Source: CAYFYS01 sp965202905 (lineage in GTDB: Bacteria > Pseudomonadota > Alphaproteobacteria > MPNO01). Taken from it: DNA of 64,000 nucleotides. The notes beneath the pieces are model-generated. The model searched no databases. It was given only the letters and a program-made list of their open reading frames with translations, and had not been told where the DNA came from. The stretch lies in assembly GCA_965202905.1 (NCBI GenBank), contig OZ241868.1, positions 310,001 through 374,000 of the forward strand, read 5' to 3'. A program made the translations under genes and the position numbers. Below, piece after piece: positions 45,289 to 53,310 of the stretch (its first letter is position 1; each line of letters begins with the position of its first letter).

Positions 45289-45909
45289 CTATCGCAGGCG
45301 CAGCGGGGGAAAGCCGGGATACGCGCCGGCGTGGTCGGCGTCGTGGCCGGGCATACCGGGACGGGTCAGACAGCCTTTCGGCGGAGCATGGCTGTCGATG
45401 CGCCGCCTCGGGCGCTCGTGCCACTGGATGTTGAAGGCCGCGAGCCTGGGGAAGAAGCACAGGCTCGAATACGGCAGGCGGTCGTGGATGAACCAGGCCA
45501 TCGGCCGCCAGTCCCCGCTGCGCGCGTAAGCATCGGCGAACCACGGCACGACGATGCAGGCGGTCGCCCCCATGCAGCCCTCCGCATCGCGGCGGTCCCA
45601 GATATGCCCGGCATAGCTCGCTGCGTTCGAGGCGCAGTTGAGGCCGTTGGCGTTGCCGAATTCGTTGACCGCGCATGAGCGCAGGGCGGAGCGGATCGCG
45701 ATCGCCCCGAAGGTCGCCTTGAGCGGCTCGAGCAGGTTCACGCACAACCCGCGGCCGGCCTCGATGGCGAGGTCCGGGTCGTCGGGCGCGTTGGACAGCC
45801 CGTAATGGGCGGCGATCTCGCTGTAGAGAAAGTCGCGCATGTAAAACGAGCGCGACAGGCGCACGCGGCCGAACTCTTCCAGCCCGCGCATCGAGGCGGG
45901 CTTACGCAT
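45289..45909 (-). CDS. Peptidase M15-like protein of unknown substrate
   Basis: 206 residues. RLSRSFYMRDFLYSEIAAHYGL, LEPLKATFGAIAIRSALRSCAVN, YAGHIWDRRDAEGCMGATACIVVPWF and MAWFIHDRLPYSSLCFFP define a family widespread in alphaproteobacteria that looks like the D-alanyl-D-alanine peptidase M15 fold, but I cannot point to a full zinc triad. No signal peptide. ATG 45909 overlaps the modC stop by 8 bp and so could be cotranscribed with the molybdate transporter. Confidence 0.65.
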   Translation of the reverse strand: MRKPASMRGLEEFGRVRLSRSFYMRDFLYSEIAAHYGLSNAPDDPDLAIEAGRGLCVNLLEPLKATFGAIAIRSALRSCAVNEFGNANGLNCASNAASYAGHIWDRRDAEGCMGATACIVVPWFADAYARSGDWRPMAWFIHDRLPYSSLCFFPRLAAFNIQWHERPRRRIDSHAPPKGCLTRPGMPGHDADHAGAYPGFPPLRLR

Positions 45910-47047
45910 GGCCGCCGCCCAGCGGATCGACCGCCACCGCCTTGACCAGCGCATGCACGGGCCGGCCCGCGCGCAGACCGAGGGCGACGGCCGCATGGCG
46001 GGTCAGCCGCGCCCACAGCACCGTCCCATCCGGGCCCCCGTCCGGGCCGTCGTCCGGGCCCCCGTCCGGGCCGTTAAGCCGGACGCCGACATCGACATGG
46101 GGCCCGCCGCCATCGCGGATATCCGCGATCACGCCGGCAAAGATGTTCTGGACGCTGATATCGGCCGGCCGGGACAGCGCGATCGAGACATCGCGCGCGC
46201 GGATATGCACCCTGAGCGGCGCGCCGATTTCGAGACCCGGATCGGGCACCACCATCGCGCCGCCGCCGAAATCGAGCCTGGCCGAGCCGTGCAGCCCGCT
46301 GCGCTCGAGCACGCGCGCGTGGACCACGCTTCCGGCCATCTGGCAGGTTTCGGTCGCGCGGTCGTCGAGCCGGCTGATCATGTCCTCCAGCGGGCCCGCG
46401 GCCGCCGCCGCGCCCTCGCGCATCAGCACCAGCGTGTCGGCCAGCCGGACGATCTCCTCGAAGCGGTGGCTGACATAGACGATCGGGATGGCGAAGGACT
46501 CCCGCAGATGCTCGATCAGCGGCAGAATTTCCAGCCGCCGCGCCGCGTCGAGCGAGGCCAGCGGCTCGTCCATGAGGAGGATCCGCGGGCTGCTCAGGAG
46601 CGCGCGGCCGATAGCGACCCGCTGGCGCTCGCCGCCGGAAAGGTAGCGGGTGCGCCGTTCGAGCAGGGAACCGAGACCGAGGGTGTCGATCACCCGGTCG
46701 AAGGAGACCACGCGCTCGCCCGGCGGCGCCCGGCGGCGGCCGTAATCGAGGTTGGCCGCGACCTTGAGATGCGGAAACAGCCTTGCGTCCTGAAAGACGT
46801 AGCCCGCCCGGCGCGCCTCCGGCGGACGGTCGATCCCGGCCGCCGAATCGAACAGGACCCGATCGCCGATGGCGATACGCCCGCGGTCGGGCCGCAAGAG
46901 GCCGGCGATCATATCGATCACGCTCGTCTTGCCGGCGCCGGATGCGCCGTGCAGCGCGATCACGCCGGTCGCCTCGGCGGAAAACCGGGCGGCGAGCGAA
47001 AACCCGCCCAGACGTTTTTCGACGTCGATCTCGATCCTCGGGGTCAT
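45902..47047 (-). CDS. modC: Molybdate ABC transporter ATPase
   Basis: 381 residues. Walker A ALHGASGAGKTSVIDMIAGL, signature LSGGERQRVAIGRALLSSPRI, Walker B LLMDEPLASLDAARRL and the H-loop in VYVSHRFEEI are complete. The C-terminal third is a TOBE/MOP domain that senses molybdate. It contains an in-frame repeat of G-P-D-G near residue 340 (GPDGGPDDGPDGGPDG), from a tandem duplication in the DNA. Molybdate supply fits the molybdenum hydroxylase cluster at 12-22 kb. The start sits within another short duplication at 47041-47083. Confidence 0.92.
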   Translation of the reverse strand: MTPRIEIDVEKRLGGFSLAARFSAEATGVIALHGASGAGKTSVIDMIAGLLRPDRGRIAIGDRVLFDSAAGIDRPPEARRAGYVFQDARLFPHLKVAANLDYGRRRAPPGERVVSFDRVIDTLGLGSLLERRTRYLSGGERQRVAIGRALLSSPRILLMDEPLASLDAARRLEILPLIEHLRESFAIPIVYVSHRFEEIVRLADTLVLMREGAAAAAGPLEDMISRLDDRATETCQMAGSVVHARVLERSGLHGSARLDFGGGAMVVPDPGLEIGAPLRVHIRARDVSIALSRPADISVQNIFAGVIADIRDGGGPHVDVGVRLNGPDGGPDDGPDGGPDGTVLWARLTRHAAVALGLRAGRPVHALVKAVAVDPLGGGHA

Positions 47048-47083
47048 CGGGTCATCGGATATGGGGTCATCGGGTCATCGGAT
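47041..47083. repeat. Tandem duplication, about 2 x 22 bp, covering the modC start
   Basis: GGGTCATCGGGTCATCGGAT is present twice from 47041 to about 47083. One copy includes the ATG of modC (47045-47047, minus strand) and the other lies between modC and the modB stop. Confidence 0.75.
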
Positions 47084-47766
47084 CAGGTCCGGCCGGCGGC
47101 AAACCGCCTGGCGAGCCAGGAAGAGGCGAGCATCGCGGCGAGCGCGAGCAGGGCGGCGATGATCGCCAGCCGCATCGCCCCGGCCTCGCCGCCCGGCGTT
47201 TGGGCGAGCCCGTAGAGCGCGAGCGGCAGGGTCCGGGTCTCGCCGGGGATCGAGGAGACGAAGACGATGGTCGCGCCGAACTCGCCGAGGCTGCGGGCGA
47301 AGGCCAGCACCAGCCCGGCGATGATCCCGTTGGCGAGCAACGGCAGCGTGACCGTCGCGAACACGTCGAGCCTCGCCGCGCCCAGCGTGCGGGCGGCCTG
47401 CTCCAGGCGCGGGTCGATCGCCTCGTAAGACAGGCGGATGGCGCGGACCATCAGCGGAAAGCCCATGATCGCCGCGGCGAGCGCCGCCCCTTGCCAGGTG
47501 AACGCGAGGGTGAGGCCGAAGGCGCGATCCAGCAGACCGCCGATCGGCCCGCTGCGCGAGAACAGCAGCAGCAGCACATAGCCCACCACCACCGGCGGGA
47601 CGACCAGCGGCAGGTGGATCACCGCATCGAGCAGGGGCTTGCCGTAGAACTCCCGCCGCGCGAGCAGCCAGGCGAGCGCAATTCCGGGCGGCAGGCTGCA
47701 CAGCACCGACCAGAAGGCGACCCGCAGGCTCAGCGACAGGGCCTCGGATTCCAGCGGGCTCAGCAT
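47083..47766 (-). CDS. modB: Molybdate ABC transporter permease
   Basis: 227 residues with five or six hydrophobic segments. The cytoplasmic EAA loop reads RLEQAARTLGAARLDVFATVTLPLLANG, and LAFARSLGEFGATIVFVSSI is the typical ModB region. The gene lies between modA and modC in the usual A-B-C order on the minus strand. Confidence 0.92.
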   Translation of the reverse strand: MLSPLESEALSLSLRVAFWSVLCSLPPGIALAWLLARREFYGKPLLDAVIHLPLVVPPVVVGYVLLLLFSRSGPIGGLLDRAFGLTLAFTWQGAALAAAIMGFPLMVRAIRLSYEAIDPRLEQAARTLGAARLDVFATVTLPLLANGIIAGLVLAFARSLGEFGATIVFVSSIPGETRTLPLALYGLAQTPGGEAGAMRLAIIAALLALAAMLASSWLARRFAAGRT

Positions 47767-47775
47767 CGCCGCGGC

Positions 47776-48585
47776 TCAGCCGCCCGGTGCGCGAAACCCG
47801 TGGCGCGCGAGGATCGATCGCGTGGCCGGCGAGAACAGGAAGGCGAAGAAAGCCCGGCCCGCAGGGGTGAGCGCCGGTCCGGCCACGAGCCCCGCCCAAT
47901 AGGCGATCTCCGGATGGGTCCCGGCCGGAAAGGGGGCGACGATTCTGACGCGCCGGCTCGCCCGGGCGTCGCTGGCGTAGACGATGCCCAGCGGCGCGGC
48001 GCCGCGCTCGACATAAGCCAGGGCCTCGCGCACGTTGCTGGCCTGGGCGGTCCGTCCGAGAACGCCGTCCCACAACCCGAGGCGCCTGAGCGCGCTGCGC
48101 GCATACTGGCCGGCGGGCACATGCGCGGGATTGCCGATGGTCAGCGGGCCGCGCCCGAGATGCCGGTCCAGCGCCTCCCGGACGGAGAGCGGGGCGGGCA
48201 GATGCGACTCCCGATTCGTGATGAGAACCAATCTGTTGAGGGCAAGGACCCGGACGTTGCGCGAATCGAGAAGACCGCGCGAAAGCAGGTGGTCGATCCA
48301 TGCCCTGTTGGCCGAAACGAACAGCTGGGCCGGGGCGCCCCGCTCGATCTGACGCGCCAGAATTCCACTTGAAAGATAAGAAACAGAGATCGATATGCCA
48401 TGTTTCTCATAACAGGTTTCGGAAATTTCTTCCAGACCGTTGATAAGGCTTGCGGCGGAGAAGACCAGCACATCGGCCGCGGCGGCCCGCGCCGGCGCGC
48501 CCGCCAGCCCCAGCCACGCCGCCATCGGCCCGAAAATTGCCAATCTGGATATTTTTTTCAATATATCAGGCGGAAATTCCGACAT
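47776..48585 (-). CDS. modA: Molybdate-binding protein
   Basis: 269 residues from ATG 48585, with a signal peptide (LAIFGPMAAWLGLAGAPARA). ADVLVFSAASLINGLEEIS is the ModA start (A-A-S-L), and LVLITNRESHLPAPLS, TIGNPAHVPAGQYARSAL and APLGIVYASDA are the ligand-contact regions. The 5' region is AT-rich compared with its neighbours. ATG codons at 48603 and 48621 are in frame and created by an 18-bp tandem repeat (48587-48640); each carries a GAGGG-like site, so the start is ambiguous. Confidence 0.88.
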   Translation of the reverse strand: MSEFPPDILKKISRLAIFGPMAAWLGLAGAPARAAAADVLVFSAASLINGLEEISETCYEKHGISISVSYLSSGILARQIERGAPAQLFVSANRAWIDHLLSRGLLDSRNVRVLALNRLVLITNRESHLPAPLSVREALDRHLGRGPLTIGNPAHVPAGQYARSALRRLGLWDGVLGRTAQASNVREALAYVERGAAPLGIVYASDARASRRVRIVAPFPAGTHPEIAYWAGLVAGPALTPAGRAFFAFLFSPATRSILARHGFRAPGG

Positions 48586-48586
48586 T

Positions 48587-48640
48587 CGGTCTCGGACCCT
48601 CATGCGGTCTCGGACCCTCATGCAGTCTCGGACCCTGCAG
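48587..48640. repeat. Tandem repeat, 3 x 18 bp, duplicating the modA start signal
   Basis: CGGTCTCGGACCCTCATG is repeated three times (the third copy is diverged). On the minus strand each unit carries ATG followed by AGGGTCC, so it multiplies the ribosome binding site and start codon of modA in frame (MRVRDRMRVRDRM). Confidence 0.9.
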
Positions 48641-48664
48641 GGCGACCGGATCAGCCCGGCGCCA

Positions 48665-49804
48665 TCAGCCCGGCGCCGCGGTCACGCGCCGGCGCATCTC
48701 CTCCAGCATCTCCTCGACCACGGCCTGTTCGAGGTCCTGGGTGATGAAGACGATCCGGGTGCGCCGGTCGTCATCGGGCCAGCCCGGCAGCTGCGCCGGG
48801 TCGTGGAACAGGTGCTGGACGCCGTGGATGGCGATCGGCTTGTCCTGGCCGGCGACGTGGACGATGCCCTTGATCCGCAGCAGCCGCTCGCCGTGGGTGG
48901 CGATCAGCGTGCGAATCCAGCCGACGAGGGCCTCCCACTCCATCGGCTCGTCGTAGCGCACACAGTAGGCGCGGATCGACTCGTCGTGGCGGTTGACGTC
49001 GTGATGGCGGCGATGGGCGTGGCCGTGATCGTCATGGCCGTCCTCGTCATGGCCGCGATCGTCATGGCCGTCCTCGGCATAGGCCTCGTCGCGCAGCCAG
49101 CGCTGGACATCCAGGCTCTTGGTCTCGGGATTGTAGAGCCCGGCGTCGAACAGCGCGTCGGGGTGGATGTCGCCGTGCCGGACCCGCAGAATCGCCGCGC
49201 CCGGGTTGAGCGCCCGCAGGCTGGCCTCGAGCCGGTCGAGATCGTCCGCCCCGGCAAGGTCGCACTTGGTGATGACGATCCGGTCGGCGACCGCGGCCTG
49301 CTTGACCGACTCGCGGTGGCGTTCGAGCTGGAGGTCGGCGTTCATGCCGTCGACCGTCGCAAGTACGCCGTCGAGCGCGAAACGGTTGGCGATCACCCGG
49401 TCGGTCATCAGGGTGTGGATGATCGGCGCCGGATCGGCGAGCCCGGTGGTCTCGATCACCACGCGGGAGAAACCCGGGACCTCGCCCTTGATCCGCTTGA
49501 TGAACAGCTCGCGCAGGGCGCGCGCCAAATCGTCGCGCACCGTGCAGCACAGGCACCCGGCGTTGAGCAGCACCGTGTCCTCGTCGATCTGCTCGATCAG
49601 GTGATGGTCGAGGCCGATCTCGCCGAACTCGTTCACCAGGACCGCCGTCTCGGACATATCCGGGTGCTTGAGCAGCGCGTTGATCAGCGTCGTCTTGCCG
49701 CTGCCCAGGAAACCGGTCAAGAGCGAGGTCTGGACGATCTCCTCAGGCCTGGGCTCCTCAGGCCCGGGCTCCTCGGGCTCGGGCGGGGCGCAGGCTTCGG
49801 TCAT
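48665..49804 (-). CDS. COG0523 GTPase (CobW/ZNG1-like metal chaperone)
   Basis: 379 residues. Walker A LLTGFLGSGKTTLINALL, the family's metal motif AGCLCCTVR, VVIETTGLADPAPI and the base-recognition ITKCDLAG are complete. A long insertion rich in His, Asp and Gly (EDGHDDRGHDEDGHDDHGHAHRR region, residues about 238-265) is a likely metal store. Such proteins deliver zinc, cobalt or other metals to client enzymes. ATG 49804 overlaps the hisI stop by 4 bp, and HisI is itself a zinc enzyme, so it may be the client. Confidence 0.9.
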   Translation of the reverse strand: MTEACAPPEPEEPGPEEPRPEEIVQTSLLTGFLGSGKTTLINALLKHPDMSETAVLVNEFGEIGLDHHLIEQIDEDTVLLNAGCLCCTVRDDLARALRELFIKRIKGEVPGFSRVVIETTGLADPAPIIHTLMTDRVIANRFALDGVLATVDGMNADLQLERHRESVKQAAVADRIVITKCDLAGADDLDRLEASLRALNPGAAILRVRHGDIHPDALFDAGLYNPETKSLDVQRWLRDEAYAEDGHDDRGHDEDGHDDHGHAHRRHHDVNRHDESIRAYCVRYDEPMEWEALVGWIRTLIATHGERLLRIKGIVHVAGQDKPIAIHGVQHLFHDPAQLPGWPDDDRRTRIVFITQDLEQAVVEEMLEEMRRRVTAAPG

Positions 49805-50208
49805 GGGCGGTAGAGCTCCCCGGGCTCGATCTCGACATGCTCGACGACGGCGAGACCGTCCTCGCCGGCCAGCCGGTAGAAACAGCGGCGCCTTCCGGTG
49901 TGGCAGGCAACGCCCTTCTGGTCGACCGCGAGCAGGACCGTATCGCCGTCGCAGTCGATCCGGAAGGCGATCAGCCGCTGGGTCTGGCCCGAAATCTCGC
50001 CCTTGCGCCACAACGCCCGGCGGGAGCGCGAGAAGTAGCACACTTGGCCGGTGCGCAAGGATTCCGCCGCCGCCTCGGCGTTCATCCAGGCCATCATCAG
50101 CACCTCGCCCGTGTCATGCTGCTGGGCGATCGCCGGGACCAGCCCGTCCCGGTCGAAGCCGATCTCCTTCAGGGTCTCGGCGATCCCGGACTCGGACAGG
50201 GTCGTCAT
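49801..50208 (-). CDS. hisI: Phosphoribosyl-AMP cyclohydrolase
   Basis: 135 residues, the usual length. VLMMAWMNAEAAAESLRTGQVCYFSRSRR, RIDCDGDTVLLAVDQKGVACHTGRRRCFYR carries the aspartates and cysteines that bind Mg2+ and Zn2+. It opens the pyrimidine ring of phosphoribosyl-AMP in histidine synthesis. It is not beside other his genes but is translationally coupled to the COG0523 gene, a pairing reported for zinc-responsive paralogues. ATG 50208 has a duplicated TTCCCATCTCG stretch upstream. Confidence 0.93.
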   Translation of the reverse strand: MTTLSESGIAETLKEIGFDRDGLVPAIAQQHDTGEVLMMAWMNAEAAAESLRTGQVCYFSRSRRALWRKGEISGQTQRLIAFRIDCDGDTVLLAVDQKGVACHTGRRRCFYRLAGEDGLAVVEHVEIEPGELYRP

Positions 50209-50313
50209 CGGGCTCCCATCTCGTTCCCATCTCGCGGTTCGCTCCGATACGGAGCCCACATATGGAGCCCACACAATGGAGCCCATAGTCGCCGAAGCGC
50301 CGCCGCCGCGGGC

Positions 50314-51483
50314 TCAGCCCGCGGCCGTGAGCCGTCCCAGCCCGCGGTCGAGATCGGCGATCAGGTCGTCGGGATCCTCGAGGCCCGCATGAATGCGGAT
50401 CGTCGGACCCTCGGTCCAGGGCCTGGCCGTCCGGATCGCCCCCGGGTTGGTCGGCAGGATCAGGCTCTCGAACCCGCCCCAGCTCGCGCCCATCGCGAAA
50501 TGCTCCATGCCGTCCAGCATCGCGGCCACCGCATCGGGCGAATAGTCGCCCAGCACGACGCCGAACAGCCCGCAGGCGCCGCGGAAATCGCGCTTCCACA
50601 GCGCATGGCCCGGATCCTCGGGCAGGGCAGGGTGCATCACCCGCCGAACCTCCGGCCGGTCCCGCAGCCAGCGGGCGAGCGCGAGCCCGGTCTCCTGGTG
50701 GCGCTTCAGCCGCACCGAAAGCGTGCGCAAGCCCCGGAGCGCGAGGTAGACGTCATCGGGCCCCGAGGAGGCGCCGAGGTCGGACGCCGACTGGCGCACC
50801 TGCGGCCACAGCGCCTGGGAGGTGGTGATGGCGCCCATCATGACGTCGGAATGGCCGACGATGTATTTGGTCGCCGCCTGGACGGAGACATCGACGCCAT
50901 GCTCGAAGGGCTTGAAGTAGAGCCCGGCCCCCCAGGTGTTGTCCATCACCACCGCCGCGCCGGCGGCATGCGCCGCCGCGGCGATCGCGGGAATGTCCTG
51001 GACCTCGAACGTCAGCGAGCCCGGGGATTCGACATAGACCACCTTGGTGTCGGGCCGGATCAGCGCGGCGATATCGGCGCCGACGCCGGGTTCGTAATAG
51101 GTCGTCTCGACCCCGAACCGGCCCAGAAAGGCGTCGCAGAACCGCCGCGCCGGCCCGTAGACCGAATCGACCATCAGCACATGGTCGCCGGCCTCGACGA
51201 AGGCGAGGATCGCGGCGTTGATCGCGGCAAGTCCCGAGCCCATGCAGACCGCGCGCTCGCCGCCTTCGATCGCCGCCACGGCCTCCTCGAGCGCGGTGTG
51301 GGTCGGCGTGCCGTGGCGGCCGTAGGTGTAGACGCCGGGCTCGAACCGGCGCTCGCGCGCGGCGCCGAGCGCGGCGACGCTCGCATGGGTGATCGTCGAG
51401 GCGTGATAGACCGGCGGGTTGACGGCGCCGTGGTTCGCGGCGGGATCGCGGCCCGCCGAGACAATGATCGTGTCCTGCTTCAT
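50314..51483 (-). CDS. metC: Cystathionine beta-lyase (PLP-dependent)
   Basis: 389 residues. YTYGRHGTPTHTALEEAVAAIEGG, KVVYVESPGSLTFEVQDI, VVMDNTWGAGLYFKPFEHG and the PLP lysine in QAATKYIVGHSDVMMG are those of MetC-type gamma-family lyases. It cleaves cystathionine to homocysteine, pyruvate and ammonia. ATG 51483 overlaps the stop of the sseA-like gene by 4 bp, so the pair forms a sulfur-metabolism operon. Confidence 0.93.
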   Translation of the reverse strand: MKQDTIIVSAGRDPAANHGAVNPPVYHASTITHASVAALGAARERRFEPGVYTYGRHGTPTHTALEEAVAAIEGGERAVCMGSGLAAINAAILAFVEAGDHVLMVDSVYGPARRFCDAFLGRFGVETTYYEPGVGADIAALIRPDTKVVYVESPGSLTFEVQDIPAIAAAAHAAGAAVVMDNTWGAGLYFKPFEHGVDVSVQAATKYIVGHSDVMMGAITTSQALWPQVRQSASDLGASSGPDDVYLALRGLRTLSVRLKRHQETGLALARWLRDRPEVRRVMHPALPEDPGHALWKRDFRGACGLFGVVLGDYSPDAVAAMLDGMEHFAMGASWGGFESLILPTNPGAIRTARPWTEGPTIRIHAGLEDPDDLIADLDRGLGRLTAAG

Positions 51484-52375
51484 GGCGCCGGCTCGATCGG
51501 CGTGTCGGCGCGCGCGCCCCATTCGGACCACGAGCCGTCATAGACCGCGACCCCGTCGGCCCCCAGCAAATGGAGCCCGAAGGCAAGCATGCACGCCGTC
51601 ACGCCGGAGCCGCAGGTCGTCACGACCGGCCTGGCGACATCGATCCCGGCGGCGGCGTACAGGCGGCTCAGCGCCTCGGCCGGGCGGATCGTACCGGTCC
51701 CGGCGTCGACCAGCGCGGAATGGGGCAGGTTCATGCTGCCCGGGATATGGCCGGGGCGACATTCCGGGCGCGGCTCCGCCTCGGCGGCGCTGAACCGGCC
51801 GGGCGAGCGGGCGTCGAGGATTTGCGCATCGGGCCGGTCGAGCAGGCCCGCAACCTGATCCAGGCTGCGGACCATGCCCGGCCGCGGCCTGGCGGAAAAC
51901 GCCGTCTCTCCGCGCCCGTCTCCGCCCCCGTCTCCGCGCTGGGACCCTGCTCGACGGGGCCTTGCTCGACGGGCCGGTCCTCCGCGGTCCACTTCGCGAA
52001 CCCGCCATCGAGGATCGAGACCGCATCGTGGCCGAAATAGCGCAGCATCCACCAGACGCGGCCGGCGGTCATCATGGCGACGCGGTCGTAAACCACGACG
52101 CGGGTGGCCGCGCCGATGCCGAGCCGCGCCATGTGCGCCTCGAAATCCGCCGCGCCCGGCAGCATGTGCGGGCGCGGATCGTTCGGATCGGCGATCGCGT
52201 CGATGTCCCAGTAGCGCGCGCCCGGAATATGACCGGATTCGAACTCCGCCCGGCCCGAACGGTCGACATTGGGCAGATACCAGGTCGAATCGACCACGCG
52301 AATTTCCGGCTCGCTCAGCCGCTCCGCGAGCCATTCGGCGCTCACCAGCGCATCGGAATCGACGAATCCCGCCAC
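51480..52375 (-). pseudogene. sseA: 3-mercaptopyruvate sulfurtransferase with a 2-bp frameshift
   Basis: Two rhodanese domains are readable in different frames. The N-terminal part from GTG 52375 (SAEWLAERLSEPEIRVVDSTW, HIPGARYWDIDAIAD, WWMLRYFGHDAVSILDGGFAKW) and the C-terminal part (RPGMVRSLDQVAGLLD, CRPGHIPGSMNLPHSAL, and the catalytic loop VVTTCGSGVTACML) are both full. They are joined only if two bases are removed from TCTCTC at 51905-51910 (GAGAGA in the gene), just after a tandem GCGGAGACGGG repeat. It is a pseudogene, a sequencing error or a switchable gene. It overlaps metC by 4 bp. Confidence 0.85.
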
Positions 52376-52545
52376 CGCTCACTCCTTATCCCGTACCCGT
52401 CCAGCGTCGGCTAACCCGACGCCGGCTAACCTGACAGTTTTGGTTGGCGCCGTCGAGGGCCGGACCTCGGACCCTCGGGGTCCCGGCGACTCCTTGTCCG
52501 GCGCGGATTTGGTCCGGCGCGGAGTTTGCAGTGCTATCGGCCGAA

Positions 52546-52597
52546 AATGCTTTCGGCCGACAGGGGCCAGCAATGCTTTCGGCCGACAGGGGCCAAA
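52546..52597. repeat. Tandem repeat, 2 x 26 bp
   Basis: AATGCTTTCGGCCGACAGGG and the following bases occur at 52546 and 52572. They lie in the 259-bp gap between the sulfurtransferase start and the CopD-like gene. This gap also has the duplication CGTCGGCTAACCCGACGCCGG near 52410 and no gene that I can support. Confidence 0.85.
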
Positions 52598-52634
52598 GGC
52601 GGGCGGCCCGCGGCCGAATCTCCGCGCCGCGTCG

Positions 52635-53096
52635 TCAGGCTGTCCAGTAGCGGCCCGAGGCGCCGATCGCCGCGTTGATCAGGCCGATCGTCAGATTGGT
52701 CGCCACGAGGATGCGAATCCGGTCGAGCGCCCCGGCCGCGGCCGGCGGATCGTTCGCCGCCAGCGCCGTCTTGAACCGCCGGTAGGGGACGAACCACAGA
52801 TGCAGGAAGATCAGCACCATGATCCAGCCGATCCCATGCATCAGGTGCAGGTGGAAAGGCAGGTCGGCGAAGCCGCCATGGCGGAAGAAGATCAGCCACA
52901 GCCCGGTCGCCGGCAGCACGATCGCCGCCGCCCACACCCAGACGAAGAAGCGGCCGAAGACGCGCTGCCACAGCGCCAGGCGCTGCGGCGGCTCGAGCGG
53001 GCCGGCGGCCGGGCGCAGCACCGTCAGCGCGAACGCCATGCCGCCGACCCAGACGATGGCGGCCAGCGCGTGGAGTGCGATCATCAAGCTGGACAC
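52635..53096 (-). CDS. CopD-family (DUF2269/HemJ-like) membrane protein
   Basis: 153 residues with four hydrophobic segments. LMIALHALAAIVWVGGMAFAL, with the conserved histidine and W-V-G-G, then HLMHGIGWIMVLIFLHLWFVP, ALDRIRILVATNLTIGLINAAIG are typical of the CopD/YphA membrane family, which includes haem or copper handling proteins. The histidines H8 and the two in the third helix are likely ligands. Its stop is upstream of the repeat-bearing gap; the gene faces the 24-bp inverted repeat before the MoxR gene. Confidence 0.8.
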   Translation of the reverse strand: MSSLMIALHALAAIVWVGGMAFALTVLRPAAGPLEPPQRLALWQRVFGRFFVWVWAAAIVLPATGLWLIFFRHGGFADLPFHLHLMHGIGWIMVLIFLHLWFVPYRRFKTALAANDPPAAAGALDRIRILVATNLTIGLINAAIGASGRYWTA

Positions 53097-53171
53097 GGCG
53101 GTATATCCTCCCGGCGCCCGGGCCCGGGCGAGGTTTGCGGGCGAGGCTCGATCGTCCCCAGGACGTAAATC

Positions 53172-53266
53172 AGTGGATCGACCGGGACATTCGAACGCGT
53201 CCTGGTCGCCGGATCGTCACCGGCCGGGGGTTCGGCCGGGGGTTCAAATGTCCCGGTCGATCCACT
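53172..53266. repeat. Inverted repeat, 24-bp arms around a 47-bp spacer
   Basis: The arm at 53172-53195 begins AGTGGATCGACCGGGACATT and the arm at 53243-53266 is its reverse complement with one mismatch. The spacer contains a tandem GGGGGTTCGGCC element. The structure could be a strong hairpin in the leader of the MoxR-VWA genes, a small transposable element, or a terminator for the flanking gene. The stem is GC-rich and exceptional for this window. Confidence 0.9.
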
Positions 53267-53310
53267 AGGTTGCGCGGCGCAACCCGAACGAGACTGAGCG
53301 GTCGTCTTTC

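Noticed and set aside
48995..49075. Repeated GATCGTCATGGCCGTC-type DNA inside the metal-chaperone gene, considered as an intergenic repeat or CRISPR
   Set aside because: It encodes the His/Asp-rich insert common in this protein family and stays in frame.
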